A DNA stretch of 64,000 nt from CAWKDG01 sp963848355 (GCA_963848355.1 CAWKDG010000012.1:372001-436000), one strand, 5' to 3'. Positions 47,036 through 56,692 are shown, numbered from the stretch's first letter. Notes: generated by a model not told the origin, from the sequence alone. Made by a program: numbers and translations.

Positions 47036-47832
47036 CACGACTCGACCTTCGGCTGCTCGGCCGTCGGGCGCGGACGCCCGGGGATGCGGATGGTCGCCTT
47101 CCGCAGCGCGATGTGCGCCTTCAGCCGGTTCCGCACCCCGAGTGGGCCCCGCTGATCGGCATTGCGCTCGTAGTCGTCGAGGTGGGCGGAGAAGACGTCG
47201 CGGATCTCGCGGATCCCGGTGGCGGCGTCGTCGCGGTGACCGCTCTGTCCCCCCTCGGGGGCGCGCACGCCGTAGCCGAGCTCGCCCGACCACTGCACCC
47301 GGCCCTCGTAGGCGGCGTTCCCCGACGGCGAGGTGGCCCGCATCCAGGCCGACGTGTGCTGGTCGTCGCCCGGGCGCCAGTCCTCCCACGGCAGGTGCTG
47401 CGGGCGGCCGTCGTCGCCCACCAGCAACTCCTTCTTCGTGTAGATGGCGTCGGAGCGGTTGGTGAAGGAGAACTCGAACAGCTTCGACTCGGTGATCGCC
47501 TCGGTCGGGCACGCTTCCACGCACATGTCGCAGTGGATGCACCGCAGGTAGTTGATCTCGTACACGAACCCGTAGCGCTCACCGGGCGAGACGGGGTCGC
47601 CGGCGGGGTTGTCGGCGCCGCGCACGTAGATGCAGTCGGCGGGGCAGACGCCGGCACAGAGCTCGCAGCCGATGCACTTCTCCATCCCGTCCTCGTACCG
47701 GTTGAGGACGTGCCGGCCGTGGACCCGGTTGGACTTCGGCCTCTTCTCCAAGGGGTACTGCCAGGTGACCCGCGTCCGCGCCATCTGCTGCAGGGACACC
47801 TTGAAGCCGCCGAAGAAGCTGAAGAAGCTCAC
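47035..47832 (-). CDS. nuoI: NADH-quinone oxidoreductase subunit I
   Basis: A 265-residue subunit carrying two 4Fe-4S clusters (N6a and N6b) through CIGCELCAGVCPADCIYV and CIHCDMCVEACPTEAI. Both motifs are intact. The usual NuoI is about 180-220 residues; here the protein continues for about 70 residues past the normal end, with basic, helix-like sequence (DYERNADQRGPLGVRNRLKA). GTG start at 47832 overlaps nuoH by GTGA. It passes electrons from NuoG towards NuoB at the junction of the two arms. Confidence 0.95.
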   Translation of the reverse strand: MSFFSFFGGFKVSLQQMARTRVTWQYPLEKRPKSNRVHGRHVLNRYEDGMEKCIGCELCAGVCPADCIYVRGADNPAGDPVSPGERYGFVYEINYLRCIHCDMCVEACPTEAITESKLFEFSFTNRSDAIYTKKELLVGDDGRPQHLPWEDWRPGDDQHTSAWMRATSPSGNAAYEGRVQWSGELGYGVRAPEGGQSGHRDDAATGIREIRDVFSAHLDDYERNADQRGPLGVRNRLKAHIALRKATIRIPGRPRPTAEQPKVES

Positions 47833-49079
47833 GGCGCCGGCGTCCTGGGCGACTGGCGGGGGGGCGGCCCGCCGGTGGGGATCCCGGCCACCGCCCCCGT
47901 CTCGTCGTTGCGGGCCCGGCCCACCACCACCGCCCGCACCAGCAACCCGAAGCCCACGGCGATGGCGCCGAAGACACCGATGCCCCACCAGCCACCCACC
48001 AGCCCGGCCGCCACCAGCAGGACCCACCCGAGCGACAGGGGGATCAGCACCTTCCACCCGAGGTCCATCAACTGGTCGTAGCGCAGCCGGGGCAGGGCGG
48101 CCCGCAGCCACACGTAGAGAAAGAGGAACAGTGACGTCTTGCCCAGGAACCACAGCACGGGGATCACCCACGACAAGATGAAGACGTGGGCCGTCGGACC
48201 GTCGGGCCCGCCCAGGAACAGCGTCACCGCCACCGCCGACATGGTGATCACGTTCATGAACTCGGCCATGTAGAAGACGGCGAAGTGGAACGAGGCGTAC
48301 TCGGTGTTGAAGCCGCCCACCAGCTCGCTGTCGGCCTCGGCCAGGTCGAAGGGAGGTCGCTGCAACTCGGCCGTGATGGCGATCATGAAGATCACGAAGG
48401 GCACGATCGCCGTCCGGATCAGGTTCCAACTGGTGAAGAAGGTCGTGCTCTGGGCGTCGATGATCCCCCGCGTCGACAGCGTCCCGGCGATCAGCACCAC
48501 CGTCACCACCGACATCCCCATGGCCGCCTCGTAGGAGATCATCTGGGCCGAGGCCCGCACCGAGCCGAGAAGCGGGTACTTCGACCCCGACGACCACCCG
48601 GCCAGCATCACCCCGTAGACCGACACCGACGACATGGCCAGCAGGAAGAGGATCCCCACCGGGGGATCGGCCACCTGCAGCTCGAAGGTGTGACCGGCCA
48701 CGGTGACGAGGCCCCCCACGGGGACGATGGCGAAGGCCAGGAAGGCGGGCATGAGGGCCAGGTAGGGGGCCAGCTTGTAGACGGTCCGGTCCGCCTTCTC
48801 GGGGACGAAGTCCTCCTTGAAGATCAGCTTGGTCCCGTCGGCCAGCGTCTGCAGCAGCCCCCACGGCCCGGCCCGGTTCGGCCCGATCCGCGCCTGCATG
48901 TCCGAGATGACCTTCCGTTCGAACCAGATCATCACCGTCACCGTCCCCATCAGGGCGGCGAAGGCCACGAGCACTTTGATGAGCACGATCAGCAGCTCCA
49001 CCCAGTGCACCCCGTGGGCGAACAGCGGGTCGCCCAGCCCCAGCACGGGGTGCAACGCCGCCAGGGGCCCGGTCCTCAC
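47829..49079 (-). CDS. nuoH: NADH-quinone oxidoreductase subunit H
   Basis: A 416-residue, eight-helix subunit that forms the quinone entry site with NuoB and NuoD. Conserved parts are WFERKVISDMQARIGPNRAG, LQTLADGTKLIFKEDF, AAMGMSVVTVVLIAG-like SYEAAMGMSVV, and ITAELQRPPFDLAEADSELV followed by GGFNTEYASFHFAVFYMAEF. The C-terminus has a Pro-rich 30-residue extension. GTG start at 49079 overlaps the nuoG stop; the end overlaps nuoI. The likely quinone here is menaquinone. Confidence 0.96.
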   Translation of the reverse strand: MRTGPLAALHPVLGLGDPLFAHGVHWVELLIVLIKVLVAFAALMGTVTVMIWFERKVISDMQARIGPNRAGPWGLLQTLADGTKLIFKEDFVPEKADRTVYKLAPYLALMPAFLAFAIVPVGGLVTVAGHTFELQVADPPVGILFLLAMSSVSVYGVMLAGWSSGSKYPLLGSVRASAQMISYEAAMGMSVVTVVLIAGTLSTRGIIDAQSTTFFTSWNLIRTAIVPFVIFMIAITAELQRPPFDLAEADSELVGGFNTEYASFHFAVFYMAEFMNVITMSAVAVTLFLGGPDGPTAHVFILSWVIPVLWFLGKTSLFLFLYVWLRAALPRLRYDQLMDLGWKVLIPLSLGWVLLVAAGLVGGWWGIGVFGAIAVGFGLLVRAVVVGRARNDETGAVAGIPTGGPPPRQSPRTPAP

Positions 49080-51874
49080 GGCGTCTCCATCCGCACGTCG
49101 ACGACCGGTGCGCGACTGTCGATCAGCACACCGGCGGCGGCGGCGGCGCCACCGCCGCCGCCGTCACCGTCACCGTCACCGTCACCGGCACCGGCACCGG
49201 CACCGGCACCGGCACCGGCGAGGTTGAAGTCGACCGAGGCCACCCCGCGCGGCACCGTCTCGTCGGCGACGGCCTCGAGGACGACGTCCCCGCGCGCCGA
49301 GCGCACCCGGACGCGACCACCGTGGCTCACACCGAGCTTCTCGAGATCGAGGGGATGGGCCCGCACGGCGGCCGCCGGCACCAGGGTGGCCAGGGACTCG
49401 CAGGCGCCGAGCAGGACCCCGCCGTCGTAGAGGCGCCGGCCCGAGACGAGGCGCACCGAGTAGCTGTCGGGCGCCGGCAACGTCGGCGCCGCCACCGGCT
49501 GCGGCCACCGCAGCGGGCGTGGGCGTGGTGCTCCCGTTCCGGCGCCGGCGGTCCCACCGCCGGCGTCCGAGCCGTTCCCGTTGCCGTCCCCGCCCGAGGG
49601 CTCGGCCCCGCCCGCACGCGGCGGCGCGCCCTGCACCTCGACCGACTCGATGCCGGGGGTGGCCATGGGGTCGAACGGCTCGGGCGACAACCGACGGGTG
49701 AGGGCCACCGGCGACGCCGCCAACGGGGCGATGATCCCGTCGCGGGCCGACGGGGCCTCGAGGGCGGCCCGGGTGATCCCGGCGTGCGACGGGGCCAGGC
49801 GCTCGATCTCGTCCCACAGGTCGGCGATGTTCTCCACCCCCAGGTCTCCGCCGAGACGCTCGGCCAGCTCCGAGGCGATCATCCAGTCGGGCCAGCACTG
49901 GCCGGGGGCCACCAGCTTCTGCCCGAGTCGCGTCACCCGGCCTTCGATGTTCGTCGTCGTCCCGGCGCGCTCGTGGACGATGGCGGCGGGGAACACGACG
50001 TCGGCGCGCCCGGCCGACGGCGACAGGAAGCCGTCCACCGCCACCACGAACTCGGCTCGCTCCAGCGCTTCGTCCGCCCGTGTGCGGTCGGGGAAGTCCC
50101 CCAGGGGATCGGCCCCCACCAGCAGCAGAGCGGCCATGGTGCCGTCGGCCAAGGCGCCGAGGATGCCGGCGGCGTCGCGGCCGCGCGCCTCGGGCACCGA
50201 GCCCCAGGACCCGGTGAACCAGGCCCGTCCGTCGTCGAGCGAGACCCGCCCGGGAAGCAGCCCCGGAGCGAGGCCCATGTCGACGGCCCCCATCACGTTC
50301 CCGCGACGCAGCGCCGGCAGGAAGCGGGCCGACGGCCACGCCTCGGCCATGGCGGCGGCCGCCGCCGCCACCAGGGCCCCGTCCTCGGCCAGCGACGGAC
50401 GCCCCAGGATCACGACCACGCCGTCCCCGTCGGACCCGGCCCGCCCGAGAGCCCCGGCCGCCGCCGACCAGGCCGACGCGTCCACCGACGCCGGTCGCTC
50501 CCCCCCGGCCAGCGCACGCACGACGGCGGCGGCGTCGCCGGGCCGGTAGACCAACGAGGCGGTGGCGAAAGCGGTGAGCGATCCCGACCGCGGGGTCAGC
50601 TCGACGAGGGGCACGTCGTCGTCGACGACCGCCCCCCGCACCCGGAGGTACAGCACGGGCAGCTCTTCGCGCAGGTCACCGGCCAGGACGACGAGGCAGC
50701 GCGCCGCGCAGGCCTCGGCGATGGTGGCGCGGGGCAGAGCCAGGACCACCTCGGCCGGGAGCCCGTCGCCCATCTGGGCGTCGACCGAGTCGGTCCCGAG
50801 CACCCCCTTGGCCAGCTTGGCCCAGGCGTAGGCGTCCTCATTGGACAGCCGAGCCCCGCCGAGCACCCCGATGGCGTCGGCGCCCCGGTCCGTCCTGATC
50901 TGCCCCAGGCGCGCCGCCACGGTGGCCAGGGCCTCGCCCCATGACGCCGGCTCGAGGGTCTCGCCGCGGCGCACCAACGGCTCGGTCAGCCTGTCCCCGG
51001 CGTTCGGGGCCTCGGCGGCGAAGCGGCCCTTGTCGCACAGCCACGACTGGTTGACGGGGTCGCTGTCCATTCCCAGCAGGCGCGTGATCCTGTTGGCCGA
51101 CGACTGCACGGCGGCCCGGCACCCGAAGGCGCACAGCGTGCACGTCGACTCCACCTGGTCGAGGTCCCAGGGGCGGGCCGTGAACCGGTAGGGGGTGGCC
51201 GTGAGGGCGCCGACCGGACAGATCTGGACGGTGTTGCCGGCGAAGTACGACGAGAAGGCGTGGTCCCCGAAGACGTTCACCTCCACCGTATCGCCGCGTC
51301 CGAGGAAGTCGATCTGGGCCTCCCCGGCGATCTCGTTGGCGAAGCGCACGCAACGGCCGCACTGGATGCAGCGCTCGCGGTCGAGCAGGACGAGCTCGGA
51401 GATGGGGATGGGCTTGGCCCAGTGCCGCTTCTCCTCCAGGAACCGGCTCTCCCCCGGTCCGTAGGCGAGGACCTGGTCCTGCAACGGGCACTCCCCGCCC
51501 TTGTCGCACACGGGACAGTCGAGGGGGTGGTTCACGAGCAGCATCTCGAGGACGCCGTCCTGCGCCTTCTTCACCTTCTCCGACGTCGTCACCACGTCCA
51601 TGCCGTCGGCCACGGCCACGTAGCACGACGGCTGCAAAGTGGCCCCGCGCGGACCCGACACCTCGACCAGGCACATCCGGCACATCCCCACCGGCTTCAT
51701 CCGCGGGTGGTAGCAGAACCGGGGGATGAAGACGCCGGCGCGCTCGGCCGCGGCGATCAGGAACTCCCCCGCCCCGGCGGTGACGGCGCGGCCGTCGATG
51801 GTGATCTCCACGGTGGAGCCGGCCTCGACCGTCGGCGCCATGGCGTGGTGCGAGGTGACGACGGGATCAGCCAT
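49076..51874 (-). CDS. nuoG: NADH-quinone oxidoreductase subunit G
   Basis: A 932-residue subunit holding several Fe-S clusters. In order: 2Fe-2S ligands in RFCYHPRMKPVGMCRMC and a later Cys; the His/Cys N5 site HPLDCPVCDKGGECPLQD; a 4Fe-4S site CIQCGRCVRFAN with ICPVGAL; and the extra N7 site CTLCAFGC with a further Cys in WLCDKGRF at the start of the molybdopterin-like domain. The C-terminal domain is interrupted near residue 890 by a repeat-encoded run of alternating Gly with Ala or Asp. Start ATG 51874 overlaps nuoF by 8 bp; the stop overlaps nuoH (GTGA). Confidence 0.95.
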   Translation of the reverse strand: MADPVVTSHHAMAPTVEAGSTVEITIDGRAVTAGAGEFLIAAAERAGVFIPRFCYHPRMKPVGMCRMCLVEVSGPRGATLQPSCYVAVADGMDVVTTSEKVKKAQDGVLEMLLVNHPLDCPVCDKGGECPLQDQVLAYGPGESRFLEEKRHWAKPIPISELVLLDRERCIQCGRCVRFANEIAGEAQIDFLGRGDTVEVNVFGDHAFSSYFAGNTVQICPVGALTATPYRFTARPWDLDQVESTCTLCAFGCRAAVQSSANRITRLLGMDSDPVNQSWLCDKGRFAAEAPNAGDRLTEPLVRRGETLEPASWGEALATVAARLGQIRTDRGADAIGVLGGARLSNEDAYAWAKLAKGVLGTDSVDAQMGDGLPAEVVLALPRATIAEACAARCLVVLAGDLREELPVLYLRVRGAVVDDDVPLVELTPRSGSLTAFATASLVYRPGDAAAVVRALAGGERPASVDASAWSAAAGALGRAGSDGDGVVVILGRPSLAEDGALVAAAAAAMAEAWPSARFLPALRRGNVMGAVDMGLAPGLLPGRVSLDDGRAWFTGSWGSVPEARGRDAAGILGALADGTMAALLLVGADPLGDFPDRTRADEALERAEFVVAVDGFLSPSAGRADVVFPAAIVHERAGTTTNIEGRVTRLGQKLVAPGQCWPDWMIASELAERLGGDLGVENIADLWDEIERLAPSHAGITRAALEAPSARDGIIAPLAASPVALTRRLSPEPFDPMATPGIESVEVQGAPPRAGGAEPSGGDGNGNGSDAGGGTAGAGTGAPRPRPLRWPQPVAAPTLPAPDSYSVRLVSGRRLYDGGVLLGACESLATLVPAAAVRAHPLDLEKLGVSHGGRVRVRSARGDVVLEAVADETVPRGVASVDFNLAGAGAGAGAGAGDGDGDGDGGGGGAAAAAGVLIDSRAPVVDVRMETP
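49131..49216 (-). repeat. Hexanucleotide and triplet repeats within nuoG
   Basis: Plus-strand GTCACC is repeated four times (49163-49186), directly followed by GGCACC five times (49187-49216), preceded by GCC-type triplets. On the coding strand these encode GAGAGAGAG, GDGDGDG and GGGGAAAAA runs just before the final LIDSRAPVVDVRMETP. The repeat units are multiples of three, so length changes keep the frame. Confidence 0.92.
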
Positions 51875-53171
51875 AGGGACAGCCCCCGTCCTTGATGTGC
51901 ACGAGGAGCTCGTCGCGGAACATCCGGATGGCCGAGGCGATCGACGACGGGATGGACGAGCCGAGGACGCAGATGGTGGTCTGCTGCGGCGGCCAGCTCA
52001 CGCCCGGGGCCAGGTTGTCGCTGATGTCCATGAGCAGGTCGAGATCGCTGTGGCGCCCCTGGCCGTCCTCGATACGGCGCAGGATCTTCTCCAGCCAGCC
52101 GCTACCCTCCCGGCACGGCGTGCACTGGCCGCACGACTCGCGCCAGAAGAAACGGGTGATCCGCCAGGCGGCGCGCACCGCGCAGGTGGAGTCGTCCATC
52201 ACCACGACCGAGCCCGACCCGAGCATCGAGCCGGCCGCGCCCACCTCATCCTGACCGAGGGGGAGGTCGACCTGGTCGGGCCCGAACCACGGGGCCGAGG
52301 CACCGCCGGGGATGAAGGCCTTCAGCTCCCGGCCGCCGGGGATCCCACCGCCGAGGACGGGGGCGAAGATCAGGTCACGGAAGGTGGTCTTCACCATCTC
52401 CACCTCGTAGACCCCGGGATTGCGCACATGACCGGCCAGGGCGAAGAGCCGCGTCCCCGTCGACCGCCCTTCGCCGAGGGCCTTGAAGGCGTCGGACCCG
52501 TGGGTGAGGATCCACGGGAGGTTCGACAGGGTCTCGACGTTGTTCACCACCGTCGGCTCCCCGTAGAGGCCGATGGCGGCGGGGAAGTACGGGGGCTTGA
52601 TCCGGGGGAAGCCGCGCTTGCCCTCGAGGCTCTCGAGCAGCGCCGTCTCCTCCCCGCAGATGTAGGCCCCGGCGCCGGGGTGGACGACGACGTCGACGGA
52701 GAAGCCCGAGCCGAAGATGTCACGACCGATCGCCCCGTGCCCGTAGGCCTCGTTCACGGCCGCCGTCACCCGTTCGAGACCGAGGGCGAACTCGCCGCGC
52801 ACGTAGATGAAGACGGTCGTCACCTGCAGGGCGTAAGCGGCGATGACGACGCCCTCGACGAGCTGGTGCGGGTCGCGCTCGACCAGGAGATGATCCTTGA
52901 AGGTGGCCGGCTCGCTCTCGTCGCCGTTCACCACCAGATAGCTCGTCGGCGCCTTCCGCAGCATCGACCACTTGCGGCCGGCCGGGAACCCGGCCCCACC
53001 GCGACCGAGCAGGCTGACGGCGTCGACCTCGGCGGCGACCGCCTCCGGCGTCATCGTCACCGCCTTGCGCAGCCCGTCGTAGCCGCCGGTGGCCAGGTAG
53101 CGCTCCAGGGTGTGCGAGTCGTCGTAGCCGAGGCGCGACGTCACGATCCGGGGGGCGTCGGTGACGGCCAT
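51867..53171 (-). CDS. nuoF: NADH-quinone oxidoreductase subunit F
   Basis: A 434-residue subunit that oxidises NADH. The NADH/FMN-binding Gly-rich loop is LLGRGGAGFPAGRKW near residue 55, FMN contacts lie in VVNGDESEPATFKDH and GAGAYICGEETALLESLEG, and the 4Fe-4S N3 ligands are in ESCGQCTPCREGSGW with a later Cys in TTICVLGS. ATG at 53171 overlaps the nuoE stop (TGATG). The last residues (HIKDGGCPYG) overlap the start of nuoG. Confidence 0.96.
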   Translation of the reverse strand: MAVTDAPRIVTSRLGYDDSHTLERYLATGGYDGLRKAVTMTPEAVAAEVDAVSLLGRGGAGFPAGRKWSMLRKAPTSYLVVNGDESEPATFKDHLLVERDPHQLVEGVVIAAYALQVTTVFIYVRGEFALGLERVTAAVNEAYGHGAIGRDIFGSGFSVDVVVHPGAGAYICGEETALLESLEGKRGFPRIKPPYFPAAIGLYGEPTVVNNVETLSNLPWILTHGSDAFKALGEGRSTGTRLFALAGHVRNPGVYEVEMVKTTFRDLIFAPVLGGGIPGGRELKAFIPGGASAPWFGPDQVDLPLGQDEVGAAGSMLGSGSVVVMDDSTCAVRAAWRITRFFWRESCGQCTPCREGSGWLEKILRRIEDGQGRHSDLDLLMDISDNLAPGVSWPPQQTTICVLGSSIPSSIASAIRMFRDELLVHIKDGGCPYG

Positions 53172-53830
53172 CAGCCACCTCCCGTCGGGCCGGCACCGGG
53201 CGCCGACGACCCGGCGGCCGCCGCCCGCTCGGCCATGGCCGCCGCCGTCGCAGCGCGCTCGGCCCGCAGCGCGTCGTCGTCGACGCGCAGGCCCCCGTCG
53301 CGCCGGACCCGCACGAGGGTCCCGTGATGGGGGACGACGTCGTCGAGACGCCCGCCCCGCAGGTCGTCGACGAGGCTGTCGAAGCTCTCGGGGGTGACGT
53401 CGCCGAAGAAGCGGTGGTTCACCTGGAGACAGGGGGCCCGCCCGCAGTCGGCCAGGCACTCGGCGTCCTCCAGGGTGAACATCCCGTCGGCCGTCGTCGA
53501 TCCCGTCCGCGTCCCGAGCGACCGCTCGCAATGGTCGAGGAGCTCGTAGGCCCCCCGCAGCATGCAGGCGATGTTGGTGCACACCGACACCACGTAGGTG
53601 CCCACCTCCTCGGTGTGGAGCATGTCGTAGAAGGTGGCCGTCCCGAGGACCTCGGCCGGGGTGACCCCGACCAGCTCGGCGATCTCGGCCATGGCCTCGG
53701 GGCGCAGCCAGCCGTCCTGCTCCTGGGCCAGATGGCACAGCGGGATCAGCGCCGATCGCCGATGGGGGTAGAGGGCCACGATCTCACGGGCGCGCGCCAT
53801 CACGTCGGGGGTCAGGTGCCCGTCTGTCAT
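53171..53830 (-). CDS. nuoE: NADH-quinone oxidoreductase subunit E
   Basis: A 219-residue thioredoxin-like subunit with one 2Fe-2S cluster bound by VCTNIACML (C-x4-C) and ECLADCGRAPC (C-x3-C). An N-terminal helical bundle (IPLCHLAQEQDGWLRPEAM) precedes it. The C-terminal 50 residues are Ala-rich and basic/acidic (ERAATAAAMAERAAAAG), probably a flexible tail. It binds NuoF in the electron-input module. ATG at 53830; the nuoD stop is 13 bp upstream. Confidence 0.95.
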   Translation of the reverse strand: MTDGHLTPDVMARAREIVALYPHRRSALIPLCHLAQEQDGWLRPEAMAEIAELVGVTPAEVLGTATFYDMLHTEEVGTYVVSVCTNIACMLRGAYELLDHCERSLGTRTGSTTADGMFTLEDAECLADCGRAPCLQVNHRFFGDVTPESFDSLVDDLRGGRLDDVVPHHGTLVRVRRDGGLRVDDDALRAERAATAAAMAERAAAAGSSAPGAGPTGGG

Positions 53831-53843
53831 CGGGCGGATCCTG

Positions 53844-55177
53844 TCATCGATCGGACTCCCCCATGACGGGGTCGACCGACGAGGTGGTGGCGATGGCGTC
53901 GGCCACCAGACCTCCCCGGAGCATCACGGGGAGACTCTGCATGTTCACGAACGAGGGACCGCGGATGTGCATCCGGTACGGCTTGGCCGAGCCGTCGGAG
54001 ACCATGTAGCACCCGATCTCGCCGCGCGGGGACTCGATGGCCGTGTAGACCTCGCCCTCGGGCACCTTGAAGCCCTCGGTGAAGATCTTGAAGTGGTGGA
54101 TGAGCGCCTCCATCGACTCGTCGATGCGGGCTCGCGGCGGCGGCGTCACCTTCTTGTCCTGGACCCGGTAGTCCCCGGCGGGCATGCGGTCGAGGACCTG
54201 GCGGATGATCTTGATCGACTCGCGGACCTCGTTGAAGCGGATGGCGTAGCGGTCGAAATTGTCGCCGAAGGTCCCGACGATGACGTCGAAGTCGACCTGG
54301 TCGTAGGCCAGGTACGGCATCGTCCGGCGCAGGTCCCAGGCGATCCCGGTAGAGCGCAGGATGGGCCCGGTGGCCGACAGCGCCAGCGCCTCGTCGGCCG
54401 TGATCGCCCCCACCCCCTCGGTCCGTTCGCGGAAGATCGGTTGCCCGGTGATGAGCTGGTCGTAGTCGTCGAGGCGGGCCTCGATGGTGTCGATGATGAC
54501 GACGACGTCGTCCTCCCACCCGTCGGGGAGGTCGGCGGCGGTCCCCCCGGGCCGGATGAAGTTGTGGTTCATCCGCAGCCCCGTGGTCTTCTCGAAGAAG
54601 CCGAGGACCATCTCGCGCTCGCGGAACCCGAAGATCATCATCGTCGTCGACCCGAGGTCCATCCCGTTCGTGGCCAGCCACATCAGGTGCGACGCCACCC
54701 GCTGCAGCTCGGCCAGGAGCATGCGGATCCAGACGGCGCGCGGGGGAGCTCGATACCGAGGAGCGCCTCGGTGGCCATCGAGAAGACCAACTCGTTGGTG
54801 AGGGGCGAGAGGTAGTCCATCCGGGTGACGTTGGTCGACCCCTGCTGGTAGGTGAGCTCCTCCCCCGTCTTCTCCATGCCCGTGTGGAGATAGCCGATGA
54901 CGGGCTTCGACCGCAGCACCGTCTCGCCGTCGAGCTCCATCATCAGCCGGAGCACCCCGTGGGTCGACGGGTGCTGCGGTCCGAAGTTGATGATCATGGT
55001 CTCGTCGTCGGGCGTCTCGACGTCGACGTGGGCCGGATCCCCGGGCATGGCCTCGGGGACGCGCAGCACCGACCCCTTCTCGCGCGCGAGTTCCTCAGGC
55101 GGCGTCCCGGCGCGTGGCAGCAGCTCCTGGCCGCCCTCGTCGGTCTCGCTGACCAGATCGATCGGGTCGTCGCTCAT
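53844..55177 (-). CDS. nuoD: NADH-quinone oxidoreductase subunit D, frameshifted
   Basis: The 49-kDa subunit, which with NuoB forms the quinone-reduction site; 444 residues when repaired. The first part (ATG 55177, overlapping nuoC by ATGA) includes NFGPQHPSTHGVLRLMMELD and IGYLHTGMEKTGEELTYQQG, and reaches EALLGIELPR. The frame then breaks near 54740 and resumes one frame over as AVWIRMLLAELQRVASHLMW, continuing to the end with FREREMVLGFFEKTTGLRMN, FNEVRESIKIIRQVLDRMP, and EVYTAIESPRGEIGCY. One missing base in CGCGCG explains it: 1334 nt is one short of a multiple of three. It is probably intact in the living organism. Confidence 0.88.
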
Positions 55178-55662
55178 CGGGGTCCCGGGGACTCCTTGAA
55201 CTGGACGGGGACGCGGCCGACGCCGTAGTCCTTGCGCAACGGGTAGCCCTCCCAGTCCTCGGGCATCAGGATCCGGGTCAGGTCGGGGTGACCGGCGAAG
55301 CGGATCCCGAACATGTCGAAGACCTCGCGTTCGAGGGCCTCGGCTCCGGGGTAGAGGTCCCACAGCGACCGGACGACAGCCGCCTCCTCGGGGACCTGGA
55401 CGCGGATGCGGACACGCCGGGCGGCGGACAACGACAGCAGGTTGGCCACCACCTCGAAGCGCTCGGGAACCACGGCGTCGGGCAGCGTCCGGCCGGGGTG
55501 GGTGAGGTAGTCGACGGCGGTCAGGTCGCTCAACATGGCGAACCCGGACTCTTTGTAGGCCGTCACCGTGTCGTGGTAGGCGCCCACCGACGGGAAGACG
55601 ACGTCCTGGCCCGTGGAGGTGCCCGCCGGCACACCGGTGGGCACGGTCGTCGGCGTCGTCAT
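55174..55662 (-). CDS. nuoC: NADH-quinone oxidoreductase subunit C
   Basis: A 162-residue 30-kDa-type subunit. Conserved parts are LTAVDYLTHPG near the N-terminus, FEVVANLLSLSAARRVRIRV, and the C-terminal signature EREVFDMFGIRFAGHPDLTR followed by ILMPEDWEGYPLRKDYG. The first 20 residues are Thr/Val/Pro-rich and variable. ATG at 55662 overlaps nuoB by ATGA; the end overlaps nuoD. NuoC is separate from NuoD here. Confidence 0.95.
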   Translation of the reverse strand: MTTPTTVPTGVPAGTSTGQDVVFPSVGAYHDTVTAYKESGFAMLSDLTAVDYLTHPGRTLPDAVVPERFEVVANLLSLSAARRVRIRVQVPEEAAVVRSLWDLYPGAEALEREVFDMFGIRFAGHPDLTRILMPEDWEGYPLRKDYGVGRVPVQFKESPGPR

Positions 55663-56216
55663 CGGGGCGTTCCCAGGCGGATGTCGTCGGGACGCTCGGG
55701 CGTCCAGCCCGTGATCTCCTCCGACCGCGCCGAAGCGGCCTGGCGGCGCTGGGTGATCTCGCCCGTCCGGATCTTCTCGTGCAGGGTCAAGATGGTGTGG
55801 AGGAGGGTCTCGGGGCTGGGCGGGCACCCCGGGGCATAGACGTCGACGGGGACGATCTGGTCGACACCCTGGACGATGGCGTAGTTGTTGAACATCCCGC
55901 CCGTCGACGCACAGACACCCATGGAGATGACCCATTTGGGCTCCATCATCTGGTCGTAGACCTGGCGGAGCACAGGAGCCATCTTCTGCGAGACGCGACC
56001 GGCCACGATCATGAGGTCGGCCTGGCGCGGCGAGGCCCGGAAGACCTCCATCCCGAAACGGGAGATGTCGTAGTCGGCCGTCCCCACCGCCATCATCTCG
56101 ATGGCGCAGCACGCCAGTCCGAAGGTGACGGGCCAGACGCTGTTACGGCGGGACCACTTGACGAAGTCCTCGAGCCGGCCGGTCAGGAAATTGTGCTGCA
56201 GGTCCTCGAGGCCCAC
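55659..56216 (-). CDS. nuoB: NADH-quinone oxidoreductase subunit B
   Basis: A 185-residue subunit holding the N2 4Fe-4S cluster, the last before quinone. The ligands are the tandem Cys in FGLACCAIEMM, the Cys in SMGVCASTGGMFNN and the Cys in YAPGCPPSPETLL, all present. The GTG at 56216 (VGLEDLQHNFLTGRL) was chosen because it has a GGCGGGAG site and no start codon lies closer to the nuoA stop. The 3' end overlaps nuoC by ATGA. Confidence 0.95.
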   Translation of the reverse strand: MGLEDLQHNFLTGRLEDFVKWSRRNSVWPVTFGLACCAIEMMAVGTADYDISRFGMEVFRASPRQADLMIVAGRVSQKMAPVLRQVYDQMMEPKWVISMGVCASTGGMFNNYAIVQGVDQIVPVDVYAPGCPPSPETLLHTILTLHEKIRTGEITQRRQAASARSEEITGWTPERPDDIRLGTPR

Positions 56217-56230
56217 GCCCGCTCCCGCCG

Positions 56231-56692
56231 CTACGCCGCCCGGCCCGTCGGGGGCCCGGCGTCGGGCCCGACACGGGCGATGGTCGATTGAGTGGTGCGG
56301 CGCTCGTCGGACAGGGCGGGGCGCAGGTGCTTGGCCGGGCCCCAGTCGAGAGCGCCGTTGGACACCAGATAGAGGAAGGAGGCGAAGACGACGACGGCGA
56401 AGACGAGGACCTCGACCAGTCCGAACGTGCGGAGCTGGCCGTAGATCACGGCCCACGGGTAGAGGAAGACGATCTCGATGTCGAAGATGATGAAGATCAT
56501 CGCCACCAGGTAGAAGCGGACGGGAAAGCGCTGGGGCGGCTCACGGTCGGGGACGATCCCGCACTCGTAGGGAGAGAGCTTGGCCGTGGTCGGCCGCTTG
56601 CGCGGGCCCAGGAGGGAGGACGCCGCGAAGGACAGGGCCGCGAAGAGAAAGCCCAGCACCAGCAGCACCACGATGGGCAGGTATTGGTCCAT
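56231..56692 (-). CDS. nuoA: NADH-quinone oxidoreductase subunit A
   Basis: A 153-residue, three-helix membrane subunit. Conserved parts are YECGIVPDREPPQRFPVRFY (with the loop Cys that reports quinone-site state), then LVAMIFIIFDIEIVFLYPWA with the Asp/Glu pair in the second helix. The C-terminal 30 residues are a variable tail. ATG at 56692 is the first gene of nuoA-N. The divergent menaquinone reductase gene is about 150 bp away, so the nuo promoter should lie in that gap. Confidence 0.95.
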   Translation of the reverse strand: MDQYLPIVVLLVLGFLFAALSFAASSLLGPRKRPTTAKLSPYECGIVPDREPPQRFPVRFYLVAMIFIIFDIEIVFLYPWAVIYGQLRTFGLVEVLVFAVVVFASFLYLVSNGALDWGPAKHLRPALSDERRTTQSTIARVGPDAGPPTGRAA

